DNA of 64,000 nucleotides from NCBI GenBank assembly GCA_035610835.1, contig CM069442.1, positions 1,116,001 to 1,180,000 of the forward strand, in the 5' to 3' direction. Below, piece by piece: positions 25,001 to 49,740 of the stretch. Positions within the stretch are counted from its first letter, which is position 1, and the number at the start of each line of letters is the position of its first letter. The translations under genes and the position numbers were made by a program. The stretch comes from Ophiura sarsii. Its lineage: Eukaryota > Echinodermata > Ophiuroidea > Amphilepidida > Ophiuridae. The notes below the pieces were generated by a model. The model made no database searches. It saw nothing but the letters and a program-made list of their open reading frames with translations, and was not told the origin of the DNA.

Positions 25001-27516
25001 TCAAATTGACATCAAAGAACATGTAAACAGAGCTCACTTCAAAAATTGATCACACCATCCACCACACTGACCTATGCGTTATAACAGCAACATAGCTGTG
25101 TTTGCATAGTATTAAACAGAAGCAGAAGAAGAAGCAGAAACATTTGAAGGGATTATCCAATTTTTTGCAATCTTCTTCCACAGTACAGACCTTGCCATTG
25201 TCACGTGAATGGGATCTGCCATGCATGAGTGAGAATCTGAATGTCGGACAACTCGACCTTTGAGACAACTCGACCTTTGAGACAACTCGGCCTACGAGAC
25301 AACTCGGCCTCCGAGATTCTGCCTCCCACACAACTCGGCCATTAGACAATATATAAGCTTATAAATTAATTTTAAGTTAACATGTCAAACTTCAGAATAT
25401 ATTTGATTTTTTTTGGCAGTTCCTCATCACTGATTGAAATGAATTTCAACATTAATGAGATTATTACATGAGATTTGTATGAATTCCGTTTATGAGATCT
25501 TGCCACTGTGATGTTGCCACATTCACTCTTCATGCTCTTAGTCTTAAACTAGTCTTTATTTTCATTCAAAGATTGATTTAAAATATAATAATTGTGTGGG
25601 TTTCTTTTGTTTGGTGGCATTAAAAATTGCCGTGCAAATACTGTGGCCGAAATGGGCTAATTATCTAATGGGCTATGATTCACAACCACCACTAATGCGG
25701 GATCAATACATTTTCCTATGTTCTATTATTAATAATATTTGCGAGTACAATATTAGGTTAACAATTAACAAAAAATTAATTTAATGTGTGCGAGATATTT
25801 TGTTGTCAATGTCTAGTGGCCGAGTTGTTTTATTGGCCGAGTTGTGTGGGAGTCAGAATCTCGGAGGCCGAGTTGTCTCGAAGGCCGAGTTGTCTCGAAG
25901 GCCGAGTTGTCTCGAAGGCCGAGTTGTCTCGAAGGCCGAGTTGTCTCGAAGGCCGAGTTGTCTCGAAGGCCGAGTTGTCTCGAAGGCCGAGTTGTCTCGA
26001 AGGCCGAGTTGTCTCGAAGGCCGAGTTGTCTCCAAGGCCAGACGCAGCGTCACACCAATTGTGGAATCCCTCCAATGGCCCTCGCTGCAGAGGAGACGTC
26101 TCCAAACCCGGCTGTGCATGCTATATATAGAATCCGCTATGACCTGGTTGATATTACCTGGAAAGACCACCTAACAGAGGCCACATCACAAACCAGAGGA
26201 CACAACTCTCGCTTCTGGACACCACACTGCTCAACTCAGAGGTACTCCTCATCCTTCTTCCAACGCACCTTACGTGACTGGAATGCCCTTGACAAGGATC
26301 CTGCTCAGTACCCATCCCTTAATGCCTTCAAATCAGCATCGAGGGGAGCGTCCAGATAACTCTGCCAGCACTATCCAGTTTTTTGTATGCACCTGTAAAT
26401 ATGTTACTTGCACAGGAGCTGTAAATATGTATATAACACGATGGCTGCGTCCTTGTTTGAATAACACGCGCGCATCCACACACAGTTCGACTATCTTCAG
26501 TTACTGAAGTTTGAACTTTACGAGAAGAAAAAGAAGAAGGCCGAGTTGTCTTGGCCGAGTTGTCTCGAGCGAAGGCTGAGTTGTCCTGACACCACCAATC
26601 ACCATGAGTGATCATGTCTAAATTCCATGTTAAGCTGTTAGAGCCTAGAGGATTACTTTCTGCTTATTTTGATATAAAATTATATATATTCTATTAAATA
26701 TTAATTTGAAATATTTGGACTTTAGTCTAGTTAATGAGCGAGTGGGCGGGGACTATTAGTTATTACTTCTTCTACTTCTACTCGAATACTTGGCAGGATC
26801 CATAAGTTAGGACTTTGTGGCCAAGGTTGTAAATTATGCTCATGTGCGGTGCAAAGTTCCAAAGTGCTGATCTGTACATGATGTCAATCATCGTGCGAGT
26901 AAAAAACTGGATGCCTCTTAGTTGCTGGCTGATACTGCTTTCCTGAAGGCCTCCACCGACGGGGAGGTTGCAGCACTTGCCGGGAGGGCGTTCCACCAGA
27001 TTATTGTGCGGGGAAAGTAAGTAGTTATTAGGTGAGGTTGGGTCGGATACGGATTATATCTAGCTGAGGATTTTGTATCGGGGCGAGGGCATGACCCAGG
27101 CCAATGATGATATAAATATGATCACGACCAATCGCATTACAGGGGCCGCGACGCGTCGAACTGCTCAAAGATAACGCTGTTGTGACGCTGTTCTACAACG
27201 CACTTCCGTGTATACGCTGTACGCAGTTGTCACAGAAAAAAGTGCCGAAGTATTCTGACCACGACTATAAAGTGGCAAGGAACTTCTTTGGACGAATAGG
27301 GACGAGTGTAGATTAGAATTCGGCAGTCATGTCAGTTGTCCTAACCAGTCAAATTTATGAAAATTACGAACCATTGAGAATTGGAGGTATACAATAATGC
27401 TGTATGGCCGATGGTTTAGTTATTCCAACAGCTTTACATTGATTTGATAACCATTCATGAAGCCCCAACTTTACAAAGCTGGACTTTAAATCGCCTTCCA
27501 CTTTCATATCAGCCAT
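9832..27516 (-). CDS. DDX49: DDX49-type DEAD-box ATP-dependent RNA helicase, complete, 12 coding exons
   Basis: Twelve exons join with matching phases into 502 codons plus stop (human DDX49 is about 480). Order: Q-motif region with KPSAIQ (exon 1); motif I AKTGSGKT, residues 56-63; motif Ia PTREL, 88-92; TPGR, 137-140; DEAD, 162-165; SAT, 193-195; motif IV VMIFTST (exon 6); [10 protein letters not shown], 311-320; [10 protein letters not shown], 341-350; then a Lys/Arg and Ser/His-rich tail ending KSDD. All catalytic residues are present. Diagnostic DDX49 features are [32 protein letters not shown] and VEQLDQRY. The family (yeast Dbp8) acts in the nucleolus in 40S ribosomal subunit assembly as an RNA-dependent ATPase/helicase. 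Start chosen at 27,516 (MADMK); the frame further upstream has no ATG. The gene is head-to-head with the REEP gene. Introns 1, 3, 4 and 9 hold mobile or tandem repeats. Confidence 0.96.
10225..10330 (+). repeat. possible tRNA-derived SINE head
   Basis: TGGTGTTGCGGTTGTGTGAC is followed by CTGGGTTCAATCTCCCAG, close to an RNA polymerase III B-box (GGTTCRANNCC) inside a small stem. The cloverleaf is not complete enough for a functional tRNA. A tRNA-related SINE is the most economical reading. Confidence 0.4.
11094..11210. repeat. repeated and inverted GTACCCTGCTTAAAC segments
   Basis: AAGTACCCTGCTTAAACG occurs near 11,095 and 11,149 and its reverse complement GTTTAAGCAGGGTACTT near 11,191-11,207. 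The second and third form a stem with a loop of about 25 bases. Confidence 0.8.
11446..11517 (-). CDS. DDX49: DDX49 exon 11
   Basis: 24 codons, phase 0 at both ends, between acceptor ATTCACAG and donor GTTTGT. Encodes [20 protein letters not shown] and LEGK (residues 405-428), matching the DFxEKxxINKRKQ block after the helicase core in DDX49 proteins. Confidence 0.95.
11518..12298. other. DDX49 intron 10
   Basis: Contains the left end of a CAGGGATGCAAG repeat near 11,974-12,010, related to the small element at 16,006-16,122. No coding content is recognised. Confidence 0.7.
12299..12387 (-). CDS. DDX49: DDX49 exon 10
   Basis: 89 bases, acceptor TACTGCAG, donor GTAAGC. Encodes [20 protein letters not shown] and ALAKSHAEM (residues 376-404), homologous to the LxEFSVEExEVLxILxxV block of DDX49. 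Confidence 0.95.
12388..13561. other. DDX49 intron 9, hosting a LINE fragment
   Basis: Holds an (AAT)n microsatellite and a LINE 3' piece (listed separately). The rest is unassigned AT-rich sequence. Confidence 0.7.
12957..13505 (-). mobile_element. non-LTR retrotransposon 3' fragment with (ATT)n tail
   Basis: On the minus strand a 121-codon open stretch reads through [20 protein letters not shown] and [20 protein letters not shown] to [20 protein letters not shown] and LKTHLF. This is the typical C-terminal end of a Jockey/CR1/L2-like LINE reverse transcriptase protein. Its 3' end runs into an (AAT)n run at 12,957-12,982 on the plus strand, as expected for a LINE tail. 5' truncated; same orientation as the host gene. 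Confidence 0.85.
13562..13636 (-). CDS. DDX49: DDX49 exon 9
   Basis: 75 bases, acceptor TTTACAG, donor GTAAGT. Encodes [20 protein letters not shown] and EQRI (residues 351-374), directly after motif VI; equivalent to the GQAITLVTQYD block of the family. Confidence 0.95.
13637..14350. other. DDX49 intron 8
   Basis: No coding content. Near 14,100-14,160 is a stretch (TTCTACGGGCCTGACTGACC plus T-rich tail) resembling the repeats at 9240 and 36,385. A (GTTGTT)n-like run follows near 14,160-14,190. Confidence 0.6.
14351..14525 (-). CDS. DDX49: DDX49 exon 8 (motifs V and VI)
   Basis: 175 bases, acceptor TTCTGTAG, donor GTAAGT. Encodes residues 292-349 including [20 protein letters not shown] and [11 protein letters not shown], the nucleotide- and RNA-binding motifs of the second RecA-like domain. 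Intact. Confidence 0.97.
14526..15588. other. DDX49 intron 7
   Basis: About 1 kb with a poly-C run near 15,319-15,334. No recognisable gene. Confidence 0.6.
15589..15664 (-). CDS. DDX49: DDX49 exon 7
   Basis: 76 bases, acceptor TTTCTAG, donor GTGAGT. Completes K266 and encodes [20 protein letters not shown] and SMVKQ (residues 267-291), the helix before motif IVa where the family has ALHSMMKQ. Confidence 0.95.
16006..16122. mobile_element. 117-bp MITE with CAGGGATGCAAG-type termini
   Basis: Starts CAGGGATGCAAGTCGGTGAT and ends CTTGTATCCCTG, giving imperfect terminal inverted repeats. Termini beginning CAGGG are typical of hAT-type elements. A related left end lies near 11,974. No clear target duplication was found. 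Confidence 0.55.
16206..16346 (-). CDS. DDX49: DDX49 exon 6 (motif IV)
   Basis: 141 bases, acceptor CATTGCAG, donor GTAAGT. Encodes [40 protein letters not shown] and IFTSTC (residues 220-265). VEQLDQRY is characteristic of DDX49/Dbp8, and VMIFTST is motif IV. Confidence 0.97.
16347..18082. other. DDX49 intron 5
   Basis: About 1.7 kb. A CAGTGGCGGC-type end (hAT-like) sits near 16,433. An imperfect pair around AAAAATGAATTCTAC near 17,171 and 17,343 suggests an old ~170-bp duplication. No coding content is recognised. Confidence 0.5.
18083..18261 (-). CDS. DDX49: DDX49 exon 5 (DEAD box and SAT motif)
   Basis: 179 bases, acceptor AAAATAG, donor GTAAGT. Begins [11 protein letters not shown] (residues 160-170; DEAD at 162-165) and contains [13 protein letters not shown] (SAT at 193-195), ending PFFWHSKA. 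These residues bind and hydrolyse ATP and couple this to unwinding. Confidence 0.97.
18262..19268. other. DDX49 intron 4, more than half minisatellite
   Basis: The 5' part of this intron (plus-strand 18,661-19,268) is a tandem array copied from the exon 4 donor region. The remaining ~400 bp have no recognised feature. Confidence 0.8.
18661..19281. repeat. 45-50 bp minisatellite copied from the exon 4/intron 4 junction
   Basis: Thirteen units share a 38-bp core (TGTATGCTTAAATCGCTGTC plus 18 bases ending CCAGAT). They are joined by three linkers, giving unit lengths of 50, 46 and 45 bp in a regular order and a higher-order period of 141 bp. Each core carries, on the minus strand, ATCTG followed by GTAAGTCATC, identical to the true donor at 19,269/19,268. 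Units with the ATTTGATT linker also copy 13 exon bases. Twelve decoy donors therefore lie downstream of the real one. Confidence 0.95.
19269..19390 (-). CDS. DDX49: DDX49 exon 4 (TPGR motif)
   Basis: 122 bases, acceptor TTTTCAG, donor GTAAGT. Encodes [20 protein letters not shown] and [20 protein letters not shown] (residues 120-159), with TPGR at 137-140. The donor is the founder-like copy at the edge of the minisatellite. Confidence 0.97.
19391..20028. other. DDX49 intron 3
   Basis: About 640 bp, no gene recognised. Confidence 0.6.
20029..20114 (-). CDS. DDX49: DDX49 exon 3 (motif Ia, GG)
   Basis: 86 bases, acceptor CATACAG, donor GTAAGT. Completes R90 and encodes [20 protein letters not shown] and DCVVVGGV (residues 91-118). 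PTRELAYQ spans the exon 2/3 junction. Confidence 0.97.
20242..20365 (-). CDS. DDX49: DDX49 exon 2 (Walker A, motif I)
   Basis: 124 bases, acceptor CATACAG, donor GTAATA. Encodes [20 protein letters not shown] and [20 protein letters not shown] (residues 50-89). AKTGSGKT binds the ATP phosphates. Confidence 0.97.
20875..20981 (+). repeat. direct duplication, first copy
   Basis: From CAGCTAATGTGTCGATTTCG to GTGTGCGCCCTT. A near-identical copy lies at 21,204-21,319. Confidence 0.85.
21204..21319 (+). repeat. direct duplication, second copy
   Basis: Matches 20,875-20,981 with small insertions (CTGTACTC and GTAAGTT). Spacing between starts is 329 bp. Confidence 0.85.
21421..21711. mobile_element. 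hAT-like MITE, 291 bp, with perfect 8-bp target duplication
   Basis: Begins CAGGGTTGTAGCTA and ends TAGCTACAACCCTG (14-bp inverted termini). It is flanked by ATATTTAA at 21,413-21,420 and again at 21,712-21,719. An 8-bp duplication with CAGGG ends is the hAT signature. No transposase inside. Intact TSD and TIRs suggest a fairly recent insertion. Confidence 0.92.
22110..23095 (+). repeat. ~150-180 bp tandem array rich in TGACCTTTGACCT
   Basis: Six diverged units start near 22,130, 22,310, 22,475, 22,625, 22,800 and 22,970. Each contains ATGACCTTTGACCT, then GTGACCTTTGACCT, then CATTAACATATG and a GTCATTGTATGGAAAAG tail. TGACCTTTGACCT is two AGGTCA half-sites spaced by one base (DR1). I count eleven perfect DR1 copies and one with a single change. 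A CA/GA microsatellite follows at about 23,150-23,200. Confidence 0.93.
23215..23752. repeat. possible foldback element with TACTATTTACTATTT arms
   Basis: A purine-rich AAAAGGAGG block next to TTACTATTTACTATTTTC (about 23,240-23,275) is mirrored by GAAATAGTAAATAGTAAAAA next to a GGAGGCGGGCGGGG block (about 23,689-23,750). Ends are not exact, so boundaries are approximate. The right side abuts the LINE fragment. Confidence 0.4.
23754..25049 (+). mobile_element. LINE reverse transcriptase, 5'-truncated and frameshifted
   Basis: The reading passes through [35 protein letters not shown] (RT motif with catalytic Asp), [29 protein letters not shown] (FADD catalytic box) and, after a frameshift near 24,305, a [20 protein letters not shown] block. 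Further shifts near 24,595 and 24,765 lead to [28 protein letters not shown] and [15 protein letters not shown]. This is the C-terminal two-thirds of a Jockey/CR1-type non-LTR protein. The catalytic motifs are intact but the frame is broken, so it is inactive. It is antisense to DDX49. Confidence 0.93.
25243..25349 (-). repeat. 17-bp minisatellite, inverted arm
   Basis: Reverse-orientation units of the GGCCGAGTTGTCTCGAA repeat, including a CCGAGATTCTGCCTCCCACA segment that is the complement of sequence at about 25,845-25,867. Together with 25,820-26,035 it forms an inverted pair around a ~460-bp AT-rich spacer. Confidence 0.85.
25866..26035 (+). repeat. 17-bp minisatellite, ten units
   Basis: Ten nearly perfect copies of GGCCGAGTTGTCTCGAA (170 bp). 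Two degenerate copies precede it at 25,818-25,850 and three more lie at 26,539-26,590. Because 17 is not a multiple of three, all frames stay open as a 17-residue repeat, giving spurious ORFs. The array ends where LINE coding sequence begins. Confidence 0.95.
26036..26365 (+). mobile_element. LINE 3' coding fragment
   Basis: Reads [54 protein letters not shown] and [13 protein letters not shown], the usual C-terminal end of a CR1/Jockey-type LINE protein. A frame change lies near 26,130. It joins the 17-bp minisatellite directly. Confidence 0.8.
26760..27030 (-). mobile_element. LINE 3' fragment, minus strand
   Basis: On the minus strand [20 protein letters not shown] is followed by [11 protein letters not shown] and a stop (about 27,017-26,930), the terminal block of a LINE ORF2-like protein. 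The downstream 3' UTR-like part runs to about 26,760. Confidence 0.7.
27372..27516 (-). CDS. DDX49: DDX49 exon 1 (start codon, Q motif)
   Basis: ATG at 27,516-27,514 opens [20 protein letters not shown] and continues through [17 protein letters not shown] to a G|GTTCGT donor. KPSAIQ is the Q motif that recognises adenine. Joining G of this exon to GT of exon 2 gives Gly49. Confidence 0.95.
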
Positions 27517-27873
27517 CTCGAGTTCCGATCTGTTTGCACTTACACATGTGAAACAGCGCCCTCGCGGTGACAAAAGTGCGGAATATTAGTCAATGTAATC
27601 TAAGATTTGTCCTATAATTTTAAGATATGATCAAAATATTCAAAATAAAAATACGGATAGTTTAGAAAATAATATTATCTATTTCTATAAATATGCATCG
27701 CTTATTTATTATGGTTTATAATTTAAGATCTTCTAAATATTTTGCGTTGACCTATGTCGCAATATTAATTATGCAAATTAGTATCAAGGTCTTTGCCTAG
27801 GGTGTGAATCTGTAGAGCTGTACGTCGATTTTCTGTCGTGTTCTGAACGAAAATAACCCAATAAAACATTAAA
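27517..27873. promoter_or_regulatory. head-to-head DDX49/REEP promoter interval
   Basis: Only 357 bp separate the two divergent start codons, so both 5' UTRs and a core promoter must lie here. It is AT-rich without an obvious CpG island. ATGCAAAT, an octamer (POU-factor) site, lies at 27,771-27,778. Transcription start sites cannot be placed from sequence alone. Shared regulation is inferred from spacing. Confidence 0.7.
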
Positions 27874-44908
<17,035 letters not shown>

Positions 44909-47900
44909 CCAATACGTAACAGTAGCCCAATACGTAACAGTAAAAATACTTAGAAAATTTACAAGAAAAAAAAAATCTTTTTTTTTTCTTCTTTTTTTTA
45001 CACCCCCTCCCTCTCTCTGTATTGATTGTTACGTATTGGGCTCAACTATTTTACTTAATTTGAAAAGTGGCAAAAAAAAAGTCATCCGGCCCAATACGTA
45101 CCAGTGAAAATACTTAGAAAGTTTAGAGAAGAAAAAAAAATTAAAAAAAAAATTCTTCTTTTTTTCACTCCCCCTCCCTCTGTATTGATTGTTACGTATT
45201 GGGCTCAACTATTTTACTTAATTTAAAAAGTGGCAAAAAAAAAGTCATCCGGCCCAATGCGTAACAGTGAAAATACTTAAAAAGTTTAGAGAAGAAAAAA
45301 AAAAATTAAAAAAATTTCTTCTTTTTTTCACTCCCCCTCCCTCTGTATTGATTGTTACGTATTGGGCTCAACTATTTTACTTAATTTAAAAAGTGGCAAA
45401 AAAAAAGTCATCCGGCCCAATACGTAACAGTGAAAATACTTAGAAAGTTTAGAGAAAAAAAAAATCAAAAATTGTTTGTCTTCTTTTTTTCACACCCCTC
45501 CCTCAGTATTGATTGTTACGTATTGGGCTCAACTATTTTACTTAATTTAAAAAGTGGCAAAAAAAAAGTCATCCGGCCCAATACGTAACAGTGAAAATAC
45601 TTAGAAAGTTTAGAGAGAAAAAAAAATCAAAAACAAAAATCTTCTTTTTTTCACTCCCCCTCCCTCTGTATTGATTGTTACGTATTGGGCTCAACTATTT
45701 TACTTAATTTAAAAAGTGGCAAAAAAAAAGTCATCCGGCCCAATACGTAACAGTGAAAATACTTATAAAGTTTAGAGAAAAAAAAATCAAAAATTGTTTG
45801 TCTTCTTTTTTTCACACCCCCTCCCTCTGTATTGATTGTTACGTATTGGGCTCAACTATTTAACTTAATTTAAAAAGTGGCAAAAAAAAGTCATCCGGCC
45901 CAATACGTAACAGTGAAAATACTTAAAAAGTTTAGAGAAAAAAAAATCAAAAATTGTTTGTCTTCTTTTTTCACACCCCCTCCCTCTGTATTGATTGTTA
46001 CGTATTGGGCTCAACTATTTTACTTAATTTAAAAAGTGGCAAAAAAAAGTCATCCGGCCCAATACGTAACAGTGAAAATACTTAAAAAGTTTAGAGAAGA
46101 AAAAAATAATTAAAAAAATTTCTTCTTTTTTTCACTCCCCCTCCCTCTGTATTGATTGTTACGTATTGGGCTCAACTATTTTACTTAATTTAAAAAGTGG
46201 CAAAAAAAGAAGTCATCCGGCCCAATACGTAACAGTGAAAATACTTAGAAAGTTTAGAGAAAAAATAAATAAATAAAAAAAAAATCTTCTTTTTTTCACT
46301 CCCCCTCCCTCTGTATTGATTGTTACGTATTGGGCTCAACTATTTTACTTAATTTAAAAAGTGGCAAAAAAAAGTCATCCGGCCCAATACGTAACAGTGA
46401 AAATACTTAAAAAGTTTAGAGAAAAAAAAAATCAAAAAAAAAAAATCTTCTCTTTTTCACTCCCCCTCCCTCTGTATTGATTGTTACGTATTGGGCTCAA
46501 CTATTTTACTTAATTTAAAAAGTGGCAAAAAAAAGTCATCCGGCCCAATACGTAACAGTGAAAATACTTAGAAAGTTTAGAGAAAAAAAAATCAAAAAAA
46601 AAAATCTTCTTTTTTTCACTCCCCCTCCCTCTGTATTGATTGTTACGTATTGGGCTCAACTATTTTACTTAATTTAAAAAGTGGCAAAAAAAAAGTCATC
46701 CGGCCCAATACGTAACAGTGAAAATACTTAAAAAGTTTAGAGAAGAAAAAAAAAATTAAAAAAATTTCTTCTTTTTTCACTCCCCCTCCCTCTGTATTGA
46801 TTGTTACGTATTGGGCTCAACTATTTTACTTAATTTAAAAAGTGGCAAAAAAAAGTCATCCGGCCCAATACGTAACAGTGAAAATACTTAGAAAGTTTAG
46901 AGGGGAAAAAAAATCAAAAATTATTTGTCTTCTTTTTTTCACACCCCCTCCCTCTGTATTGATTGTTACGTATTGGGCTCAACTATTTTACTTAATTTAA
47001 AAAGTGGCAAAAAAAAAATCATCCGGCCCAATACGTAACAGTGAAAATACTTAGAAAGTTTAGAGAAAAAAAAATCAAAAAAAAAAAACTTCTTTTTTTC
47101 ACTCCCCCTCCCTCTGTATTGATTGTTACGTATTGGGCTCAACTATTTTACTTAATTTAAAAAGTGGCAAAAAAAAAAGTCATCCGGCCCAATACGTAAC
47201 AGTGAAAATACTTAGAAAGTTTAGAGAAAAAAAAAATTAAAAAAAAAAAAATCTTCTTTTTTCACTCCCCCTCCCTCTGTATTGATTGTTACGTATTGGG
47301 CTCAACTATTTTACTTAATTTAAAAAGTGGCAAAAAAAAAGTCATCCGGCCCAATACGTAACAGTGAAAATACTTAGAAAGTTTAGAGAAGAAAAAAAAA
47401 TCAAAAATTGTTTGTCTTCTTTTTTCACACCCCTCCCTCTGTATTGATTGTTACGTATTGGGCTCAACTATTTTACTTAATTTAAAAAGTGGCAAAAAAA
47501 AGTCATCCGGCCCAATACGTAACAGTGAAAATACTTAGAAAGTTTAGAGAAAAAAAAATCAAAAAAAAAAATCTTCTCTTTTTCACTCCCCCTCCCTCTG
47601 TATTGATTGTTACGTATTGGGCTCAACTATTTTACTTAATTTAAAAAGTGGCAAAAAAAAAAGTCATCCGGCCCAATACGTAACAGTGAAAATACTTAGA
47701 AAGTTTAGAGAAAAAAAAATAAAATAAAAAAAAAATCTTCTTTTTTTCACTCCCCCTCCCTCTGTATTGATTGTTACGTATTGGGCTCAACTATTTTACT
47801 TAATTTAAAAAGTGGCAAAAAAAAAGTCATCCGGCCCAATACGTAACAGTGAAAATACTTAAAAAGTTTAGAGAAGAAAAAAATAATTAAAAATGATTTG

Positions 47901-49578
47901 TCTTCTTTTTTCACACCCCCTCCCTCTGTATTGATTGTTACGTATTGGGCTCAACTATTTTACTTAATTTAAAAAGTGGCAAAAAAAAAATCATCCGGTC
48001 CAATACGTAACAGTGAAAATACTTAGAAAGTTTAGAGAAAAAAAAAATCAAAAAAAAAAAATCTTCTTTTTTTCACTCCCCCTCCCTCTGTATTGATTGT
48101 TACGTATTGGGCTCAACTATTTTACTTAATTTAAAAAGTGGCAAAAAAAAGTCATCCGGCCCAATACGTAACAGTGAAAATACTTAAAAAGTTTAGAGAA
48201 AAAAAAATCAAAAAAAAAAAATCTTCTTTTTTTCACTCCCCCTCCCTCTGTATTGATTGTTACGTATTGGGCTCAACTATTTTACTTAATTTAAAAAGTG
48301 GCAAAAAAAAAGTCATCCGGCCCAATACGTAACAGTGAAAATACTTAGAAAGTTTAGAGAAAAAAAAAATTAAAAAAATTTCTTCTTTTTTTCACTCCCC
48401 CTCCCTCTGTATTGATTGTTACGTATTGGGCTCAACTATTTTACTTAATTTAAAAAGTGGCAAAAAAAAGTCATCCGGCCCAATACGTAACAGTGAAAAT
48501 ACTTAGAAAGTTTAGAGGGAAAAAAAAAATCAAAAATTATTTGTCTTCTTTTTTTCACACCCCCTCCCTCTGTATTGATTGTTACGTATTGGGCTCAACT
48601 ATTTTACTTAATTTAAAAAGTGGCAAAAAAAAAATCATCCGGCCCAATACGTAACAGTGAAAATACTTACAAAGTTTAGAGAAAAAAAAAATCAAAAAAA
48701 AAAACTTCTTTTTTTCACTCCCCCTCCCTCTGTATTGATTGTTACGTATTGGGCTCAACTATTTTACTTAATTTAAAAAGTGGCAAAAAAAACTCATCCG
48801 GCCCAATACGTAACAGTGAAAATACTTAGAAAGTTTAGAGAGAAAAAAAAATCAAAAAAAAAAAATCTTCTTTTTTCACTCCCCCTCCCTCTGTATTGAT
48901 TGTTACGTATTGGGCTCAACTATTTTACTTAATTTAAAAAGTGGCAAAAAAAAAGGTCATCCGGCCCAATACGTAACAGTGAAAATACTTAGAAAGTTTA
49001 GAGAAGAAAAAAAAATCAAAAATTGTTTGTCTTCTTTTTTTCACACCCCTCCCTCTGTATTGATTGTTACGTATTGGGCTCAACTATTTTACTTAATTTA
49101 AAAAGTGGCCAAAAAAAAGTCATCCGGTCCAATACGTAACAGTGAAAATACTTACAAAGTTTAGAGAGAAAAAAAATCAAAAAAAAAAATTCTTCTTTTT
49201 TTCACTCCCCCTCCCTCTGTATTGATTGTTACGTATTGGGCTCAACTATTTTACTTAATTTAAAAAGTGGCAAAAAAAAAAGTCATCCGGCCCAATACGT
49301 AACAGTGAAAATACTTAGAAAGTTTAGAGAAAAAAAAAATCAAAAAAAAAAAACTTCTTTTTTTCACTCCCCCTCCCTCTGTATTGATTGTTACGTATTG
49401 GGCTCAACTATTTTACTTAATTTAAAAAGTGGCAAAAAAAAGTCATCCGGCCCAATACGTAACAGTGAAAATACTTAGAAAGTTTAGAGGGGAAAAAAAA
49501 ATCAAAAATTATTTGTCTTCTTTTTTTCACACCCCCTCCCTCTGTATTGATTGTTACGTATTGGGCTCAACTATTTTA
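44909..49578 (+). repeat. ~161-bp satellite array, about 29 monomers
   Basis: The anchor GTTACGTATTGGGCTCAAC occurs 29 times at intervals of 155-167 bp from about 45,028 to 49,555. Each monomer has GCCCAATACGTAACA and, about 90 bp on, its reverse complement TGTTACGTATTGGGC, so every unit contains a 15-bp inverted repeat. Between the arms lie an A-rich stretch, TTTTTTTCAC and a CCCTCCCTCTGTATTGATTG block. Two subtypes alternate irregularly: CACTCCCC after AAATCTTC, and CACACCCC after TTGTTTGTCTTC. Length changes sit in the poly-A/T runs. The left edge has a partial repeated AGCCCAATACGTAACAGTA; the right edge stops abruptly in LINE sequence. Confidence 0.97.
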
Positions 49579-49740
49579 CTCTTTGTTTATTTATGTATAA
49601 TCAAGCATTCAACAATCTTCCCGATACTTTTGCCGATTATTTCATTAAAAATAAATCAATTCATAGCTACCCAACACGCATTTCTTCATTATATCGTCCC
49701 TTTAATTTTAACTACAATTTAGCCAGACATGCGATTTGAA
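49579..49740 (+). mobile_element. LINE C-terminal fragment at the satellite edge
   Basis: Codons in frame read MYNQAFNNLPDTFADYFIKN and SIHSYPTRISSLYRPFNFNY then NLARHAI, the IHSYxTR block near the end of L2/CR1-type LINE proteins. It starts where the last satellite monomer is cut off. Confidence 0.7.

Larger units (their letters stand above)
20366..27371. other. DDX49 intron 1 (7.0 kb), repeat-filled
   Basis: The largest intron of the gene. It holds, in order, a 107-116 bp direct duplication, a hAT-like MITE, an AGGTCA-type tandem array, a 5'-truncated LINE, a 17-bp minisatellite with inverted flanks, and two further LINE 3' fragments. No other host exon was recognised. Confidence 0.85.

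Noticed and set aside
25786..26174. Overlapping ORFs with [21 protein letters not shown] 17-residue repeats
   Set aside because: Pure consequence of the 17-bp minisatellite; all frames of both strands remain open.
27517..27573. N-terminal extension of DDX49 upstream of 27,516
   Set aside because: The frame is open but has no ATG; homologues begin close to the 27,516 ATG.
48138..49722. Short ORFs with GSTILLNLKSGKKK and LCIDCYVLGS peptides
   Set aside because: They repeat with the satellite period and are created by the monomer sequence on both arrays. There is no start context and no independent coding signal.
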